Assembly (NCBI GenBank): GCA_003833135.1
Contig: QZLH01000352.1
Location: 21,396-40,200 of the forward strand
Direction: 5' to 3'
DNA: 18,805 nucleotides
Source of the DNA: Oehlia diaphana
Lineage: Eukaryota > Glomeromycota > Glomeromycetes > Glomerales > Glomeraceae
Numbering within the stretch: the stretch's first letter is position 1; each line of letters starts with the position of its first letter. Below the pieces are notes generated by a model. It was not told where the DNA came from and did not search any database. It saw only the letters and a program-made list of their open reading frames with translations. A program made the translations under genes and the position numbers. This document shows positions 18,160 through 18,805 of this stretch, piece after piece.

Positions 18160-18805
18160 ATGTCAACTTCCACTAATATCAAAGATTCAAGTGATAACAT
18201 TAATTGGTTAGAAAAATCAGCAGAGAAGGGTGATGAAGGGTCAATGCACAATCTTGCTTTACGATACTACAATGGTGAAGGGACAGCAAAGGACTTGGGA
18301 ATGGCCTTTCACTGGTTTCAGAAAGCGGCAGAAAAGGGCTATGAAAGGTCAATGCATGATCTTGCCTTACAATACTACAATGGTGAAGGGACAGCAAAGG
18401 ACTTGGGAATGGCCTTTCACTGGTTTCAGAAAGCGGCAGAGAAAGGTGATGAATGGTCAATGCATGATCTTGCCTTACAATACTACAATGGTGAAGGGAC
18501 AGCAAAGGACTTGGGAATGGCCTTTCACTGGTTTCAGAAAGCGGCAGAGAAGGGCTATGAATGGTCAATGCACAGTCTTGCCTTACAATACTACAATGGT
18601 GAGGGGACAGTGAAGGACTTGGGAATGGCCTTTCACTGGTTTCAGAAAGCGGCAGAGAAGGGCTATGAAGGGTCAATGCACAGTCTTGCCTTACGATACT
18701 ACAATGGTGAGGGGACAGTGAAGGACTTGGGAATGGCCTTTCACTGGTTTCAGAAAGCGGCAGAGAAGGGTGATGAAGGGTCAATGCACAATCTTGCTTT
18801 ACGAT
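18160..18805 (+). CDS. Sel1-repeat protein, 5' part, runs off the window
   Basis: An ATG at 18160 opens a frame that stays open to the window end (215 codons). Residues 1-22 are a Ser/Thr/Asn/Asp-rich leader (MSTSTNIKDSSDNINWLEKS). From residue about 23 it is a chain of 36-residue Sel1-like repeats: AEKGDEGSMHNLALRYYNG, then EGTAKDLGMAFHWFQKAAEKG. The pattern of small Ala/Gly residues, the A..L...Y..G.G core and A..W..KAA is diagnostic of the TPR-related SEL1 family. These alpha-alpha superhelices act as protein-binding scaffolds, often for signalling complexes and ER quality control. In Glomeromycotina they are expanded and sometimes fused to kinase domains, so a downstream domain is possible but unseen. 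The reverse-strand open frame over the same DNA (18200-18784) is a shadow of the repeat. Confidence 0.92.
   Translation, partial: MSTSTNIKDSSDNINWLEKSAEKGDEGSMHNLALRYYNGEGTAKDLGMAFHWFQKAAEKGYERSMHDLALQYYNGEGTAKDLGMAFHWFQKAAEKGDEWSMHDLALQYYNGEGTAKDLGMAFHWFQKAAEKGYEWSMHSLALQYYNGEGTVKDLGMAFHWFQKAAEKGYEGSMHSLALRYYNGEGTVKDLGMAFHWFQKAAEKGDEGSMHNLALR
18241..18780 (+). repeat. Five tandem 108-bp Sel1 coding repeats
   Basis: Units start at 18241, 18349, 18457, 18565 and 18673, and a sixth begins at 18781. They differ at only a few positions each (for example GGG/AGG/TGG after GAA, and CAC/CAT). Such nucleotide identity means recent expansion or ongoing homogenisation. Confidence 0.95.

Noticed and set aside
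18200..18784. Minus-strand 194-codon repeat frame and plus-strand shadow frame 18230-18613
   Set aside because: The repeat period (108 bp) is a multiple of three, so a chance open frame is copied in every unit. The Sel1 frame from 18160 is the family match.
1..18805. tRNA, rRNA or other known structured RNA genes
   Set aside because: None recognised by eye on either strand; a tRNAscan or Rfam search was not possible.

Overview
The window is very AT-rich eukaryotic DNA: short GT-AG introns of about 70-90 bp, long low-complexity intergenic stretches and many decayed repeats. The gene families (an expanded tyrosine-kinase-like protein kinase with an N-terminal cysteine ribbon, an F-box/LRR-type protein, a Sel1-repeat protein, a crinkler/PD-(D/E)XK-like relic) together with LINE relics fit an arbuscular mycorrhizal fungus (Glomeromycotina, Rhizophagus-like). 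That assignment is inference from family content and composition; no search was run.

Layout. 1-39 is poly(A). 293-1426 (+) encodes a single-pass membrane protein with a long low-complexity tail. 1427-3927 is intergenic with short hairpins, tandem repeats, exon-like scraps and a possible MITE. 3928-6106 (-) is a seven-exon protein kinase gene whose exon junctions can be read directly; it carries a 1-nt frameshift near its N-terminus, one GC-AG intron, a 12-nt microexon, and a run of C-terminal exons that are all phase 1. 7059-7512 (-) is a LINE 3' end relic. 8244-8871 (-) is a multiply frameshifted unknown gene. 9090-9375 (+) is the remnant of an F-box paralogue including its 3' UTR. 9711-10379 (+) is a second LINE 3' end with a UUCG hairpin and an AAATA-type tail, followed by a 71-nt poly(A). 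10763-12370 (+) is an intact single-exon F-box protein gene.

12371-15674 has no intact gene, but it holds several perfect or near-perfect palindromes and a roughly 960-bp foldback element (about 13668-14630) whose arms carry mirror-image 9-bp minisatellites. 15675-15961 (-) is a PD-(D/E)XK, crinkler-like C-terminal relic. 16037-16264 is a long polypyrimidine tract. 16770-17760 is a three-unit tandem array with repeated splice-site-like motifs; its third unit is interrupted by a 240-bp Mutator-type MITE (32-bp terminal inverted repeats, 9-bp target duplication), and the uninterrupted units serve as empty sites. 18160 to the window end (+) is the 5' part of a Sel1-repeat gene made of near-identical 108-bp units.

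The three best genes (kinase, F-box, Sel1) belong to signalling or adaptor families that are expanded in these fungi; nothing shows that they form one pathway. The strongest non-gene signals are the MITE-in-array structure, the foldback element, the excess of the CACGTG palindrome outside genes (13 sites), and the frame-preserving exon design of the kinase tail.
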